Origin: Bacillota bacterium | Lineage (GTDB): Bacteria > Bacillota > Dethiobacteria > DTU022 > UBA8154 | Assembly (NCBI GenBank): GCA_030656575.1 | Contig: JAUSPO010000168.1 | Coordinates: forward strand, 1-55,224 | Reading direction: 5' to 3' | DNA: 55,224 nucleotides | Shown: positions 1-9,002 of the stretch, one piece after another | Position numbering within the stretch: the first letter of the stretch is position 1 | Layout of the letters: the number at the start of each line of letters is the position of its first letter | Made by a program: the position numbers and the translations under genes | Notes under the pieces: model-generated | Told to the model about the DNA's origin: nothing | Database searches by the model: none | Seen by the model: only the letters and a program-made list of their open reading frames with translations

Positions 1-92
1 CGGGGCCTTTCTCCCGGATATTGATGGGTTGTTACCAGTGGCACTTTATCTTCCATCTTGCGATATTTTTTCTCTTGTGTTAAGTTATTCAC
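1..92 (-). CDS. partial hypothetical protein, N-terminal end
   Basis: An open frame starts at a GTG (92..90) and runs off the left edge, giving about 30 residues that begin V-N-N-L-T-Q-E-K-K-Y-R-K. It is charged and hydrophilic, with no domain I can name from this length. The Shine-Dalgarno sequence upstream is weak. It follows a 30-codon ORF on the same strand, so the two may belong to one small operon or mobile-element module outside the window. The call rests only on an uninterrupted frame and is uncertain. Confidence 0.3.
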   Translation of the reverse strand, partial: MNNLTQEKKYRKMEDKVPLVTTHQYPGERP

Positions 93-147
93 AGCAGTCT
101 CATTTCCGTTGCCGTTTTATTCTCAGTTTGCTTGCCGGAAAATCTCA

Positions 148-240
148 CTATGCGCTGCCGTTTACATCTATGTTCTCCTTTAGATCTTTAATTTTAATTT
201 TTAGCATTTCATTAAGTTTTGCATCATTTTCTGTCGCCAA
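148..240 (-). CDS. possible 30-aa small protein
   Basis: A short frame begins with TTG at 240..238, about 8 nt after a strong AGGGGGG ribosome-binding site, and ends at TAG (150..148). The product is lysine- and glutamate-rich and looks helical (contains KLNEMLKIKIKDLKENID). It is too short to assign to a family. The good ribosome-binding site is the main support. The partial ORF at 92..1 lies 55 nt downstream on the same strand. Confidence 0.3.
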   Translation of the reverse strand: MATENDAKLNEMLKIKIKDLKENIDVNGSA

Positions 241-260
241 GTAAATGCCCCCCTATATGT

Positions 261-288
261 AAAAAAACTGAAAGATAGACCTTCAGTT
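261..288 (-). terminator. intrinsic terminator after the defence operon
   Basis: The perfect 7-bp stem AACTGAA/TTCAGTT is followed on the minus strand by seven Ts. It sits downstream of the last nuclease fragment and would end transcripts coming from the hsd block. Confidence 0.6.
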
Positions 289-426
289 CGAGAATTTCCC
301 TTTTATTATAGCAGAAATATTTGCATGGTTAGCCATGATATTCCAAAACCCTAGCAACATTTTAATTACTGAGATATTCTGTAGGTAATGAAAACCATTA
401 TTTGGAGCAATTCTTTTCTAAAATTG

Positions 427-876
427 TTATATCATAAGCTTATTAAAGTTTCCTTCTTCGGCTAAAGCTCTGACTTTGCTCCAAATCAAGTCTTTCATCT
501 CGGTTTTCCTCGATAGTGCAATTGCTAATTCTTGGACAGTCATCAACACAATACTTACTTTTCTCCCACTTGCAAACGTACTCAATGCTTCAACACTATA
601 ACCCGAATAGCTGATGTATAAACCTCTCGTAAAGCTTGATTTTGATGATACTTTTTCATTGAAAATAACCAAGTTGCTTTTATCAAGCGGTTTATTTGTC
701 CATTTTGCTTCGAGTAAATATACTTCGTTATGTAAGATAAAGCTACCGTCAATTTGTTCTCCGACTAATTTAAAGCTTCCTCGAGGCTCTAACCTGCTAA
801 TCTCAAAAAAGCTTTTTAAGTATTTTTCAAAAGCAAAGCCTCTTGATTGTGGTGCCGGAGCAAGAAATAAGGATAT
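427..876 (-). pseudogene. 5'-truncated PD-(D/E)XK restriction endonuclease
   Basis: The continuous frame encodes about 150 residues resembling the C-terminal catalytic domain of a family of stand-alone restriction endonuclease-like proteins. It starts near SRGFAFEKYLKSFF, followed by GEQIDGSF and YLLEAKW, which supply the D...E-x-K nuclease signature, then GLYISYSGYS. An in-frame TAG at 879..877 and the absence of any start codon before the conserved block show that the N-terminal region is missing. The only ATG in this frame lies downstream of the catalytic residues, so an ORF begun there (672) would lack the active site. It sits at the end of the hsd operon, fitting a decaying defence gene. 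The family name is from memory of the motif. Confidence 0.55.
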
Positions 877-939
877 CTATCTTCGATAGGGATAGCAATT
901 GACCAGAGGATGCCAAGGACATATAAATCCATCATATTT

Positions 940-1119
940 TCATGGCTTTCGATAGATATTAAGACCGATTTTTATATCCTCTTTTTCGGGGATAGACACA
1001 TTACCTTCAGTTGAGCTAATAATAATGCTCTTACCGGAAGATGATTTGCCAAATTCCTTTGAAATATCAACCGTTATCGTCAATATATTACCGTTCAATT
1101 TCATTTCACAATTCTTCAT
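940..1119 (-). CDS. conserved small protein, 59 aa, function unknown
   Basis: ATG at 1119..1117 follows a strong AGAGGGGG ribosome-binding site, and the frame ends at TGA (942..940). The product begins MKNCEMKLNGNILTITVDIS and continues through a Ser/Gly-Lys segment (KSSSGKSIII). Proteins of this size and pattern (short beta-rich start, then SSSGK and an IASS-like strand) occur widely in Clostridia and archaea as uncharacterised small proteins. That resemblance is from memory. It is the last intact gene of the defence block. The Gly-Lys segment is too short to be a proper P-loop NTPase. Confidence 0.65.
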   Translation of the reverse strand: MKNCEMKLNGNILTITVDISKEFGKSSSGKSIIISSTEGNVSIPEKEDIKIGLNIYRKP

Positions 1120-1142
1120 GGAAATCCCCCTCTTAATTTTGG

Positions 1143-1454
1143 TTAGTCATTAGAAATATTACAAATTTCGCTCAACAGTTCATAATCATTTTCAGTAAAT
1201 AGATAATCAATTCCCTTGCCCTCATCTTTGAACGATACCCGACAATGTCCGATCAAGCTGTTTTCTTCCTTATTGAACGTCATTTCCCTATCACCGAAAT
1301 ATTGGGTATCGAATCGAGCAGAGTAAAAATTCTGCTTGTTCAGATGAATGGTACGAATGAAATTGAGAATATCGATAGAAATCACTTCATCTACCGTCAA
1401 ATTATCGAATCCCTTTTTCATCATTTTTTTGAGTTCAAGTTCATTATATTTCAT
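1143..1454 (-). CDS. hypothetical protein, 103 aa
   Basis: I do not recognise this acidic protein. It starts MKYNELELKKMMKKGFDNLT and contains predicted helices, then a segment rich in Phe and Asp (DTQYFGDREMTFNKEENS), and has no membrane segment or signal peptide. It begins 11 nt after the stop of the 232-aa gene upstream, and the close same-strand spacing suggests one transcript from the hsd promoter. A role in the defence island is inferred from position only. Confidence 0.55.
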   Translation of the reverse strand: MKYNELELKKMMKKGFDNLTVDEVISIDILNFIRTIHLNKQNFYSARFDTQYFGDREMTFNKEENSLIGHCRVSFKDEGKGIDYLFTENDYELLSEICNISND

Positions 1455-1465
1455 TCCCGCATCCC

Positions 1466-2164
1466 CTAAAGCGAATCCTTTATCTTATTGTTCAATATCT
1501 CTGTAAACTTTCTTTTCATGAAATCATTCTCATAGACCGTACTGCAAATATTAAGCCATTCCCCTTTAGTAACTCCCAACTGATCTTCTAACATAGATAT
1601 ATCAGTTTCTTCCGAGTTTTCATACGAATCAACCATGAATTTACCAAGTTCAAGTGGTGATTTGAAAACGTCGATGTATGAAAATAGTTCGAGGCCTTTG
1701 TTCCATTGATCATTGTAGTCAACCAAGAACCTCTTGAGTTCATCAAAACAATTTTCGCCGTCACAATTCCAAAGCTCTCTGATCTGGCTACTAAATTCTC
1801 TCATCTCGGGAATCAAATCTTTCCGATTGCACTTTTCGGAATCAGTCATTATATCCAGCATTTCATCGAGATTACCTTGAACAAGGAATTCTGTCTCTTT
1901 AGATAGGAAAGCAAAAAATGCCATTGAAACAAAAACATAATTCAGAAAGCCAAACAGGGCATCATTATTGGGAAAGTGTAGCCATCTTTCGTAACTCTGA
2001 CCATGGCAGTTAACAATAACTCCATGAAAGAAAACCGATTCCTCGGTTATAGGATCAGCAGCAAATGGGTTATCACTTTTGTCTTTCTTTACGATGTTCT
2101 CCCAGTAGTAATCACTATCATACTTACTCTTCAGAATATCACCCCCGATTATTCCCATTGGCAA
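1466..2164 (-). CDS. hypothetical protein, 232 aa
   Basis: I do not recognise a family. The product is acidic with one hydrophobic stretch (FGFLNYVFVSMAFFAFLS, about residues 70-88) that could be a buried helix or a single membrane segment. The C-terminal half is helical, with aspartate and glutamate clusters. The start is uncertain: the longest frame begins with TTG at 2164, but a GGGGG ribosome-binding site lies further in, before codons about 12-14. The upstream PC4/YdbC-like gene ends 2 nt before the frame when its frameshift is ignored, so the two were probably translated in tandem. Confidence 0.5.
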   Translation of the reverse strand: MPMGIIGGDILKSKYDSDYYWENIVKKDKSDNPFAADPITEESVFFHGVIVNCHGQSYERWLHFPNNDALFGFLNYVFVSMAFFAFLSKETEFLVQGNLDEMLDIMTDSEKCNRKDLIPEMREFSSQIRELWNCDGENCFDELKRFLVDYNDQWNKGLELFSYIDVFKSPLELGKFMVDSYENSEETDISMLEDQLGVTKGEWLNICSTVYENDFMKRKFTEILNNKIKDSL

Positions 2165-2166
2165 AC

Positions 2167-2387
2167 TTACAGGTTTAGACCACTCAGCAAATCCTTTAAC
2201 TTCTTTAGCTCATCTTTGGTAAGGTTACACCCTTGCCCATCTTAGCATGATCAGGAGACCATTCCCGAATGTCATACTTTGGGTCTTTATCATTCCAACT
2301 AACAAGGTTTAGTTCTTTCGACCAGCCTTTTGCTGATTCTGATAGGACACCGATTGTTTCCTTGATTTCAAATTTAATGTCTGCCAT
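2167..2387 (-). pseudogene. PC4/YdbC-like ssDNA-binding protein, frameshifted
   Basis: The frame starting at 2387 encodes MADIKFEIKETIGVLS, then WSKELNLVSWND, YDIREWSPDH and KMGKGVTL, the pattern of the bacterial PC4/YdbC family of small nucleic-acid-binding proteins (about 72-75 aa). The ORF stops after PKMS at 2205, but the next frame continues exactly as expected with TKDELKKLKDLLSGLNL and ends at 2169..2167. One missing A near 2219-2223 restores the full-length protein. It lies 34 nt downstream of hsdR. The family normally acts as a dimer; losing the C-terminal helix should impair it unless the shift is an assembly error. Confidence 0.7.
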
Positions 2388-2421
2388 GTTTAGCCCTCCA
2401 TAATTCTAATTTTCTATAGTA

Positions 2422-5400
2422 TTAATCCACATCCTCATTATCAGTCCACATCTCACACTGAGAAATAACAACATTAACGGCTTCTTCTTGACCTTCTGGA
2501 GGGTACTTGTACTTTTTAAGTAACCGCTTCACCATTGACCTCATATTAGCCCTTGCTTGCTCTTTTTTCTGCCAGTCAACAGTTCTGCTCTTTGAGAGCA
2601 TTTGTGTTAGTTCCTTTGTTATTTGTACCAAAGCTTCGTTTGAAAAAAAGTCCTTGATTGCTGATGGTTTTAACAGTGCATCGTAGAACGCCTTTTCCTC
2701 CACAGACAGTCCCAATTCATCGCCTGATTTATGGTCTTTTGCTATCTCTGCAGCCATTTTTAACAGTTCGTCTATAACTTCTGCATTTGTAAGTTGACCG
2801 TTTCGATATGAATTCATTAGCCGCCCCATTTTTTCAGAGAACAGCTCTGATTTGACTAGATTTGTTCGCTTATAAACGGATATTTGTTCTTGAATTAGTT
2901 TTTTAAGCAGTTCAGCTGCAAGGTTTTTTTGTTGCATCTTAGCGATGTCTTCCAAAAACGCTGCATCAAAAATCGAAAATTCAGTTTTAATATCGGAAAA
3001 CAAGTTAATAACCCCATCACTCTTGATGCTCTGCTTTAATAATTCATTAATCCGATCGTTGATTTCTTTAAGAGACAGTTTCTTACCTGTAACAATCCTA
3101 GTAATAGCTGTTCGCACTGCTTCAAAAAATGCTGCTTCAAATCTCTGTGTTTTATCAAGCAAGCTTCGACATAGCGATGCAGATTGTTTGAGATACAGAG
3201 CTTCTTTAATAAACAAACTTTTCTTTTGTTCATCTGCAATTATGAAGTTAATTCCTCCTACAATTGCTTTTGCTCTGTCTAAGTCGCTTCCATTTTCAAA
3301 TTTTGAAATATCAAAAGAATGGAATAGATCCTTACAGACTATAAGTTTCTCAATAAACTTTGGTAATGCCGCCTTTGATATATCAGTATCACCATAATTT
3401 TTTCTATCACGTAAAGTAAATTCTTTCATTGCTTGTTTGAGTGCCGATGCTATGCCCACATAGTCGACAACCAAGCCACCCTCTTTATCACCAAATACAC
3501 GATTAACCCTGGCGATTGCCTGCATCAGATTATGTCCTGCCATGGGTTTATATATATACATTGTGGCAAGAGAAGGAACATCAAATCCTGTTAGCCACAT
3601 ATCAACAACGATTGCAATTTTCATTTCATCATTGTCATTCTTGAACTTTCGTGCAAGCTCTGACCGATAGCCCTTTCCGCCCACAATATCTTTCCATTCT
3701 TCGGGATCGTTGTTGTCGCTGGTCATAACAACTTTTACCTTTTCTGACCACTCCGGGCGAAGCCGCAAAATCTCAGCATATATCTTCATAGCAATAGGGC
3801 GAGAATATGCAACAATCATTGCTTTGCCAGTCAGCAAGTACTGCCTGTCCTCATAGTGAGTTACAATATCATTGCAAAGCGATTTTATCGTCGCTTCTGC
3901 CCCCAAAATTGAGTCCATTGTCGAAAGCTCTTTTTTACTCTTTTCAACGACATATTCCTCTGCCTGCTCTGCAACACGCTCATACTCTTCATCAACACTT
4001 TTTAGAACCTCTTCATTAAGTCCAAGATTTATAACTCTACTTTCATAATAAACTGGACGGGTTGCTCCATCCTCGACTGATTGTGTCATATCGTAAACAT
4101 CTATGTATTCACCAAAAACCTCTCTTGTTGAGCGGTCTTTAACTGATATTGGTGTACCTGTAAAGCCTATGAATGTTGCCTTTGGTAAACTTTCTCTCAC
4201 AAGGCGTGCAAAACCGAGGCTGACTTTTCCAGTTTTTGCATCTATCTTTTCATCTAAAGCATACTGGCTTCTGTGTGCTTCGTCTGCCATCAAGATTATA
4301 TTTCTACGGTTTGATAGTGGCTCAGCTGATTCCTCAAACTTCTGCATTGTGGTAAATATAATTCCATTAGCTACTCTTCCTGCAAGAAGTTTTTTAAGGT
4401 CAGCTCTGTTTTCTGCCTGCTCAGGCACTTGCCTCAAATAATCTTTACACTTTGCAAATTGTCCATACAATTGGTCGTCCAAATCATTTCTATCGGTTAA
4501 AACTACAACCGTCGGACTATTAAGAGCTGCTTGTAAAAGTTTCGTATAAAAAACCATTGAAAGAGATTTTCCGCTACCTTGTGTGTGCCAGAATATACCG
4601 CCCTTACCATCAGTTTCTGTAGCAGTTTTGGTACGTTCTATTGCCTTTTTTACAGCGAAATATTGATGATACCCAGCAAGAATTTTATTATCATCAGAAA
4701 AAAGAATGAAATTTTTTATAATATCAAGCAAGCGTTTTTTTACAAACATCCCCTCAAACAAAACATCAAACATTGCATACTTTGTTTCTTCATAATCACC
4801 ACTAGTGGTTTTCCATTCCATAAAACGATCTTCAGCAGAGGTAATAGTTCCAACCTTTGAAGTTGCAAGATCGCTCATTACACAAAAAATATTATATGCA
4901 AAAATACATGGAATGTCCTTCATATAGTTCCGTAATTGACGATATGCCGCCGATACATCTGTTTGCTCACGAGAGCAGGATTTAAGCTCAATCACAACAA
5001 GAGGGAGCCCATTAATAAAAACCACAACATCAGGTCGTTTTTCTTCATTTTCTACTACTGTCCATTGGTTTATAACACAGTAACTGTTGCGGTCAGTATT
5101 GTCATAGTCGATGAGTTTCACTCTGTCATACTTTGTTTCACCCTTATAAACCGTACTAACCTCAATGCCATTTTGCAAATAGTCCATGAACACGCTATTC
5201 TTCTGCAAAAGTTGTACACTTTCAAAGTTTTTAAGCTTATATATTGCTTCGATAATAGCATCCTGCGAGAGCATAGGGTTTATATCACTTAATGAGGATA
5301 GAAGCAATTCTTCATATAACGGTGAGCGGTAATCACGCAATATATTAGGTCCATATAAATAATCATAGCCCAAATTATCACGCATTAATTCAATAATAGC

Positions 5401-5430
5401 ATTCTCAAAGTCTTGTTCTGTAAATGGCAT
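2422..5430 (-). CDS. hsdR: type I restriction enzyme, R subunit (HsdR)
   Basis: The motor and nuclease subunit of a type I restriction-modification complex: it translocates DNA with ATP and cleaves unmodified DNA. Residues 132-150 carry the endonuclease motif (RPDVVVFINGLPLVVIELK, giving D...E-x-K). The helicase core follows: GSGKS near 285, DEAHRS near 383 and GFTGTPI near 425, with the second RecA-like domain including RVNRVFG. The length of 1002 aa is normal. I place the start at the ATG at 5430 (MPFTEQDFEN), which follows GAGGAGG; an upstream in-frame ATG at 5466 lies inside hsdS and has no such site. The gene overlaps or closely follows hsdS, so the subunits are translationally linked. 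It appears intact. Confidence 0.95.
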   Translation of the reverse strand: MPFTEQDFENAIIELMRDNLGYDYLYGPNILRDYRSPLYEELLLSSLSDINPMLSQDAIIEAIYKLKNFESVQLLQKNSVFMDYLQNGIEVSTVYKGETKYDRVKLIDYDNTDRNSYCVINQWTVVENEEKRPDVVVFINGLPLVVIELKSCSREQTDVSAAYRQLRNYMKDIPCIFAYNIFCVMSDLATSKVGTITSAEDRFMEWKTTSGDYEETKYAMFDVLFEGMFVKKRLLDIIKNFILFSDDNKILAGYHQYFAVKKAIERTKTATETDGKGGIFWHTQGSGKSLSMVFYTKLLQAALNSPTVVVLTDRNDLDDQLYGQFAKCKDYLRQVPEQAENRADLKKLLAGRVANGIIFTTMQKFEESAEPLSNRRNIILMADEAHRSQYALDEKIDAKTGKVSLGFARLVRESLPKATFIGFTGTPISVKDRSTREVFGEYIDVYDMTQSVEDGATRPVYYESRVINLGLNEEVLKSVDEEYERVAEQAEEYVVEKSKKELSTMDSILGAEATIKSLCNDIVTHYEDRQYLLTGKAMIVAYSRPIAMKIYAEILRLRPEWSEKVKVVMTSDNNDPEEWKDIVGGKGYRSELARKFKNDNDEMKIAIVVDMWLTGFDVPSLATMYIYKPMAGHNLMQAIARVNRVFGDKEGGLVVDYVGIASALKQAMKEFTLRDRKNYGDTDISKAALPKFIEKLIVCKDLFHSFDISKFENGSDLDRAKAIVGGINFIIADEQKKSLFIKEALYLKQSASLCRSLLDKTQRFEAAFFEAVRTAITRIVTGKKLSLKEINDRINELLKQSIKSDGVINLFSDIKTEFSIFDAAFLEDIAKMQQKNLAAELLKKLIQEQISVYKRTNLVKSELFSEKMGRLMNSYRNGQLTNAEVIDELLKMAAEIAKDHKSGDELGLSVEEKAFYDALLKPSAIKDFFSNEALVQITKELTQMLSKSRTVDWQKKEQARANMRSMVKRLLKKYKYPPEGQEEAVNVVISQCEMWTDNEDVD

Positions 5431-5434
5431 ACAG

Positions 5435-6664
5435 CTAAACCTCCTCAACTGGAACTCTGATTTCACCTGACATTAGTTTAGGCATAAGCGTATCACGAAT
5501 GTTAGTAATTATTTCCGTTTCTTTCGTTAGTTTATTTATATACGTATTAATAGATTCAGCAGTATTTTTATATTTATAAAATAGGTTTTCGTCTGGGAGA
5601 TAAATGTGTTTTTTTATCAGAACAGACTTATCTATACCTTGTCCCTCTCTTGATGCTGGTTTAATTATATCCATGAAATAATTAATCCTAAAAGTCATAA
5701 ACTCTTCTAGATACAGAGGGTCAATTCTTTGATTATCAATCGAAAAAACATTATAGGCAGAACTCACGCCACCAATAGTATCTCTCATTAATCCCCAATT
5801 TAGAATTTCCCGACTCATTCCAAATACTAAATCATGCTTTTTTATAACTTTGTTTTTACTTTTAGACACCGAAAGCTGCTTTTTAAATTTTTCATCTCTC
5901 GGAAAAACGCCTAAGTTTGTTACTGAATATTCAGGAAAATCTAAATCAGAAGTTTTTTCATTTCTTATTTTTAAAAAATTAGAGAATTGAATTAACTCCC
6001 ACCCTATTGGTATCATTCCAAGTTCACTGTCTACCATTTCACCACCACTAGATTTATAGGGGCATCCATCTTCATTTGGAAAATCAAAATCAATAAACCA
6101 ATGCTTGTATAATACTTTCACAATTTCATGAAGATTTTTAATTATTCGTTTATTAGCCTCTATTTTATCATCAAGAGATGAAATAGTATTAGCTATAGCC
6201 TTCTGTTCCAAAATTGGAGGCAGCAAAATTTCAGTATTCAATAAAAACTCCGGTGATATTCTTTGATGGCTATTTGACGTCCCTGTTGTTGCAGTCAACA
6301 TCATGTTTGTAAATTCATCACTGCTTAAAATATAATATAGGAACAACTGCTCACATTGCTTTCGTGGTCTTATTGGTAAAAATTCGGTTGAGCAAACACT
6401 ATTTGGTGATAATTTAAAGTTAATATTCCAAATTCGTTTAAATCTAACATTTAATTTGTTGTATAAAATCGTGCCTTCTGACATAATTGTTTTATTGCTT
6501 TTAATCTCACTGCCATACTGTTCTTCAGGAGATTTATCATTATCATATGATGGTAAACTAAAATGATAAAATAAAATCTTTTCATTTTTTATTGGGTTGA
6601 TAGTACCCTTTTCTATTGTACAAACTTCTCCCAGTTTTATCTTTTGCCAATCACTTAACTTCAT
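5435..6664 (-). CDS. hsdS: type I restriction enzyme, specificity subunit (HsdS)
   Basis: Sets the DNA target of the type I complex. The 409-aa product shows the usual two-fold arrangement: a target-recognition domain (about 1-150), a conserved helical spacer (EQKAIANTISSLDDKIEANK, about 160-200), a second recognition domain opening with ELGMIPIGWELIQFS (about 215-350), and a closing conserved region (ITNIRDTLMPKLMSGEIRV). The start overlaps the end of hsdM by 14 nt. The two recognition domains look unlike each other, suggesting an asymmetric bipartite target. The target itself cannot be read from sequence. Confidence 0.93.
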   Translation of the reverse strand: MKLSDWQKIKLGEVCTIEKGTINPIKNEKILFYHFSLPSYDNDKSPEEQYGSEIKSNKTIMSEGTILYNKLNVRFKRIWNINFKLSPNSVCSTEFLPIRPRKQCEQLFLYYILSSDEFTNMMLTATTGTSNSHQRISPEFLLNTEILLPPILEQKAIANTISSLDDKIEANKRIIKNLHEIVKVLYKHWFIDFDFPNEDGCPYKSSGGEMVDSELGMIPIGWELIQFSNFLKIRNEKTSDLDFPEYSVTNLGVFPRDEKFKKQLSVSKSKNKVIKKHDLVFGMSREILNWGLMRDTIGGVSSAYNVFSIDNQRIDPLYLEEFMTFRINYFMDIIKPASREGQGIDKSVLIKKHIYLPDENLFYKYKNTAESINTYINKLTKETEIITNIRDTLMPKLMSGEIRVPVEEV

Positions 6665-8156
6665 ATCCTATTGCCCCCAGACGCTCTTTCATATTAGATT
6701 CAAACTCTTTTGACTGTGAGAGCATCTGTGATAGCTCATTCGTAAGTCTTTCAATCTTTTCATCAAAGAGCTCCCCATTATCTTCTTGTTCCTCAATGCC
6801 GACATATCTACCTGGAGATAAAATACAATCCCGTTTTAAAATTTCACTCGTATCAACTACCGCACAATAGCCTTTTACCTCCTCAAAGTTCCCTTTTTCA
6901 AACGCAGTAAAAGTATTAGAAATTTTTTCTATATCATTGTCCGTAAGTTCTCGTAGTGTACGTGCAACCATAGAACCATGATTTCTAGCATCAATAAAAA
7001 GTGTTTTACCTTTTTGCTTTTTATTTTTATTTAAAAACCATAATGATACCTGTATTCCTGTTGTATAAAATAGTTGTGATGGTAATGCAACAATACCCTC
7101 CACGAGATCAGCATTTATGATGTTTTTTCTAATTTCTCCCTCGCCTCCATTTTGGCTTGAAAGTGAGCCATTAGCAAGCACAAGTGCAATTTTCCCATTT
7201 GGTGATAAGTGATGAATCATATGCTGCATCCAAGCGAAGTTTGCATTTCCTGCTGGTGGAAGACCATATTTCCACCGAACATCATCCTTTAATTTATCCA
7301 ATCCCCAATCAGAAAGGTTAAATGGAGGATTTGCGAGTATGTAATCAGCACGAAGTGTAGTATGGCAATCATCAAGGAATGTATCAGCATTATATCTACC
7401 CAAGTCTGCCTCTATACCCCGAATAGCAAGGTTCATCATGCACATCTTCCATGTAGTGGCATTACTGTCCTGACCATATATAGAAATATTGTTTATGTTT
7501 CCTTGATGATTTTCTATAAACTTCGCTGATTGTACAAACATACCACCTGATCCACAACAAGGGTCATAAACTCTGCCATTATAAGGTTTTAATACCGCAA
7601 CTAGTGTTTTAACAACACAGGCAGGAGTATAGAATTCACCTGCTAATTTACCCTCTTGCTCTGCAAATTTAGAAAGACAATATTCGTAAGCTCTACCTAA
7701 TACATCTTTAGTATCACCATGCTCAATCATTGAAATATTTGTAAACAAATCAACCACATCACCAAGACGACGCTTATCAAGCTCTGGACGAGAAAAATTT
7801 TTAGGCAGTACTCCTTTAAGTCTTTTATTCTCTCGCTCTATCAATTGCATGGCTTCGTCAATCATCTTGCCAATATCTGGGGTGTGTGCTTCAGCTGCAA
7901 TCGCTGACCATCTTGCAGTAGGTGGTACATAGAATACACCTTTTGCAGCATACTCGTCCATATCCTCTTCAAAGCCCTCTCCCTCAGTCACAAGTTCGTT
8001 ATACCTTGCCTCAAATTTATCTGATATGTATTTTAAGAATATAAGCCCTAGAACCACCTGTTTATATTCAGATGCATCCATATTGCCTCTCAGGATACAT
8101 GCTGCATCCCATATCTGCTTTTCAAAGCCTACATTTGCTGTGTTAACCTCTGCCAT
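6651..8156 (-). CDS. hsdM: type I restriction enzyme, methyltransferase subunit (HsdM)
   Basis: N6-adenine methyltransferase of the type I complex, using S-adenosylmethionine. Motif I appears as DPCCGSGGMF at about 198-207 and catalytic motif IV as NPPF at 276-279. An N-terminal HsdM domain (about 10-140) precedes the methylase fold. I start it at the ATG at 8156 (MAEVNTANVG), preceded by TTGGAGGATAA, giving 501 aa. The longer open frame to 8258 overlaps the upstream P-loop gene and adds residues unlike the family. It overlaps hsdS downstream, so M and S are made together. Confidence 0.95.
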   Translation of the reverse strand: MAEVNTANVGFEKQIWDAACILRGNMDASEYKQVVLGLIFLKYISDKFEARYNELVTEGEGFEEDMDEYAAKGVFYVPPTARWSAIAAEAHTPDIGKMIDEAMQLIERENKRLKGVLPKNFSRPELDKRRLGDVVDLFTNISMIEHGDTKDVLGRAYEYCLSKFAEQEGKLAGEFYTPACVVKTLVAVLKPYNGRVYDPCCGSGGMFVQSAKFIENHQGNINNISIYGQDSNATTWKMCMMNLAIRGIEADLGRYNADTFLDDCHTTLRADYILANPPFNLSDWGLDKLKDDVRWKYGLPPAGNANFAWMQHMIHHLSPNGKIALVLANGSLSSQNGGEGEIRKNIINADLVEGIVALPSQLFYTTGIQVSLWFLNKNKKQKGKTLFIDARNHGSMVARTLRELTDNDIEKISNTFTAFEKGNFEEVKGYCAVVDTSEILKRDCILSPGRYVGIEEQEDNGELFDEKIERLTNELSQMLSQSKEFESNMKERLGAIGYEVK

Positions 8157-8178
8157 AAAATTATCCTCCAACTCAATT

Positions 8179-8697
8179 CTATATTTTAAACCACTTATTA
8201 ATCTGTTTAACTGCATCCACAATGTCGCTTTCACTTTTTGTACTTGTAAAAGGAACACAAAGAAATTCAGCTATCTCTTCTGCATAGGAAAGTTCTTCAT
8301 TTTGAAACTTCTCAAATGTTACCTCTCTATGCTTAATGCCATCTCGTGTATTAAGCCTTTCCACAACTTTGGAGACATCGTCATATATAACCATAATTGC
8401 ATTTATATGTAACTGCTTGAATGTATCCAGTGGCACACGTTCCACCTCACCCGCTGAATTCAATAAGCAAAAATGTCCATCAAGTAGATATTCCTTATCT
8501 GATATTTTTCCAACTGCATCCAATAAGTAGTTTTGGTTGCCGCCAATATCTGCAATTAGCTTATCAGACTTAAACTGCTCATGCTTTATTTCTGTAATGA
8601 GCTTACTTGCAGAATACGCCTTTAATCCTGTTTGTTCAGTTATCTGCTCGCAGAAATACGATTTACCTACTCCATGAATGCCACCAATAAATATCAA
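8179..8697 (-). CDS. P-loop ATP-binding protein in the hsd operon
   Basis: A 172-aa nucleotide-binding protein with an early Walker A motif (GGIHGVGKS) and an adenylate-kinase-like layout (YLLDGHFCLL near the middle, possibly the second strand). The substrate is unknown. I take the TTG at 8697 as start because GGAGGGTGAGA lies just before it; the longer frame to 8751 includes a segment (MLYNEIIIILEG) without a good site. The stop lies 22 nt upstream of hsdM, so it is co-transcribed. Such ATP-binding proteins occur beside some type I systems, but a role in restriction is only inferred here. Confidence 0.75.
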   Translation of the reverse strand: MIFIGGIHGVGKSYFCEQITEQTGLKAYSASKLITEIKHEQFKSDKLIADIGGNQNYLLDAVGKISDKEYLLDGHFCLLNSAGEVERVPLDTFKQLHINAIMVIYDDVSKVVERLNTRDGIKHREVTFEKFQNEELSYAEEIAEFLCVPFTSTKSESDIVDAVKQINKWFKI

Positions 8698-8766
8698 ATT
8701 CTCACCCTCCAAAATGATTATTATCTCATTATATAACATCGCTTGTCCCAAAAAACGGACTGTTAA

Positions 8767-8955
8767 TTATTCTGCAGCTCCACCGTTATTAACCCACTCA
8801 TCAATTTCACTAATCTTGAACTTCCATAGCTTGCCGATTTTTATTGCAGGCATATTCTTATTCAAAATCCATTTCAAAACAGTGTCTCTCTTAATGCCTA
8901 AATGCTCACATATCTCATTCATGGAATACCAACGTTCAATATCGTTATCCGACAA
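8767..8955 (-). CDS. small excisionase-type helix-turn-helix DNA-binding protein
   Basis: A 62-aa protein matching the MerR-like/excisionase domain: YSMNEICEHLGIKRDTVLKWI forms the helix-turn-helix, followed by the wing MPAIKIGKLWKFKISEIDEWV. I prefer the TTG start at 8955 after GGGGG; the ATG at 8970 adds five residues. It is the first gene of the hsd operon, directly below a promoter with a palindrome over its -35 box. An autoregulatory role like that of restriction-modification controller proteins is plausible but unproven. Confidence 0.75.
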   Translation of the reverse strand: MSDNDIERWYSMNEICEHLGIKRDTVLKWILNKNMPAIKIGKLWKFKISEIDEWVNNGGAAE

Positions 8956-9002
8956 ATTAATTACCCCCATTCAGACACAGTTATTTCCATCGTACCTATT
9001 AA

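Noticed and set aside
29-244. 71-aa plus-strand frame at the left edge
   Set aside because: No ribosome-binding site, and it is antisense to two small minus-strand frames; most likely a shadow.
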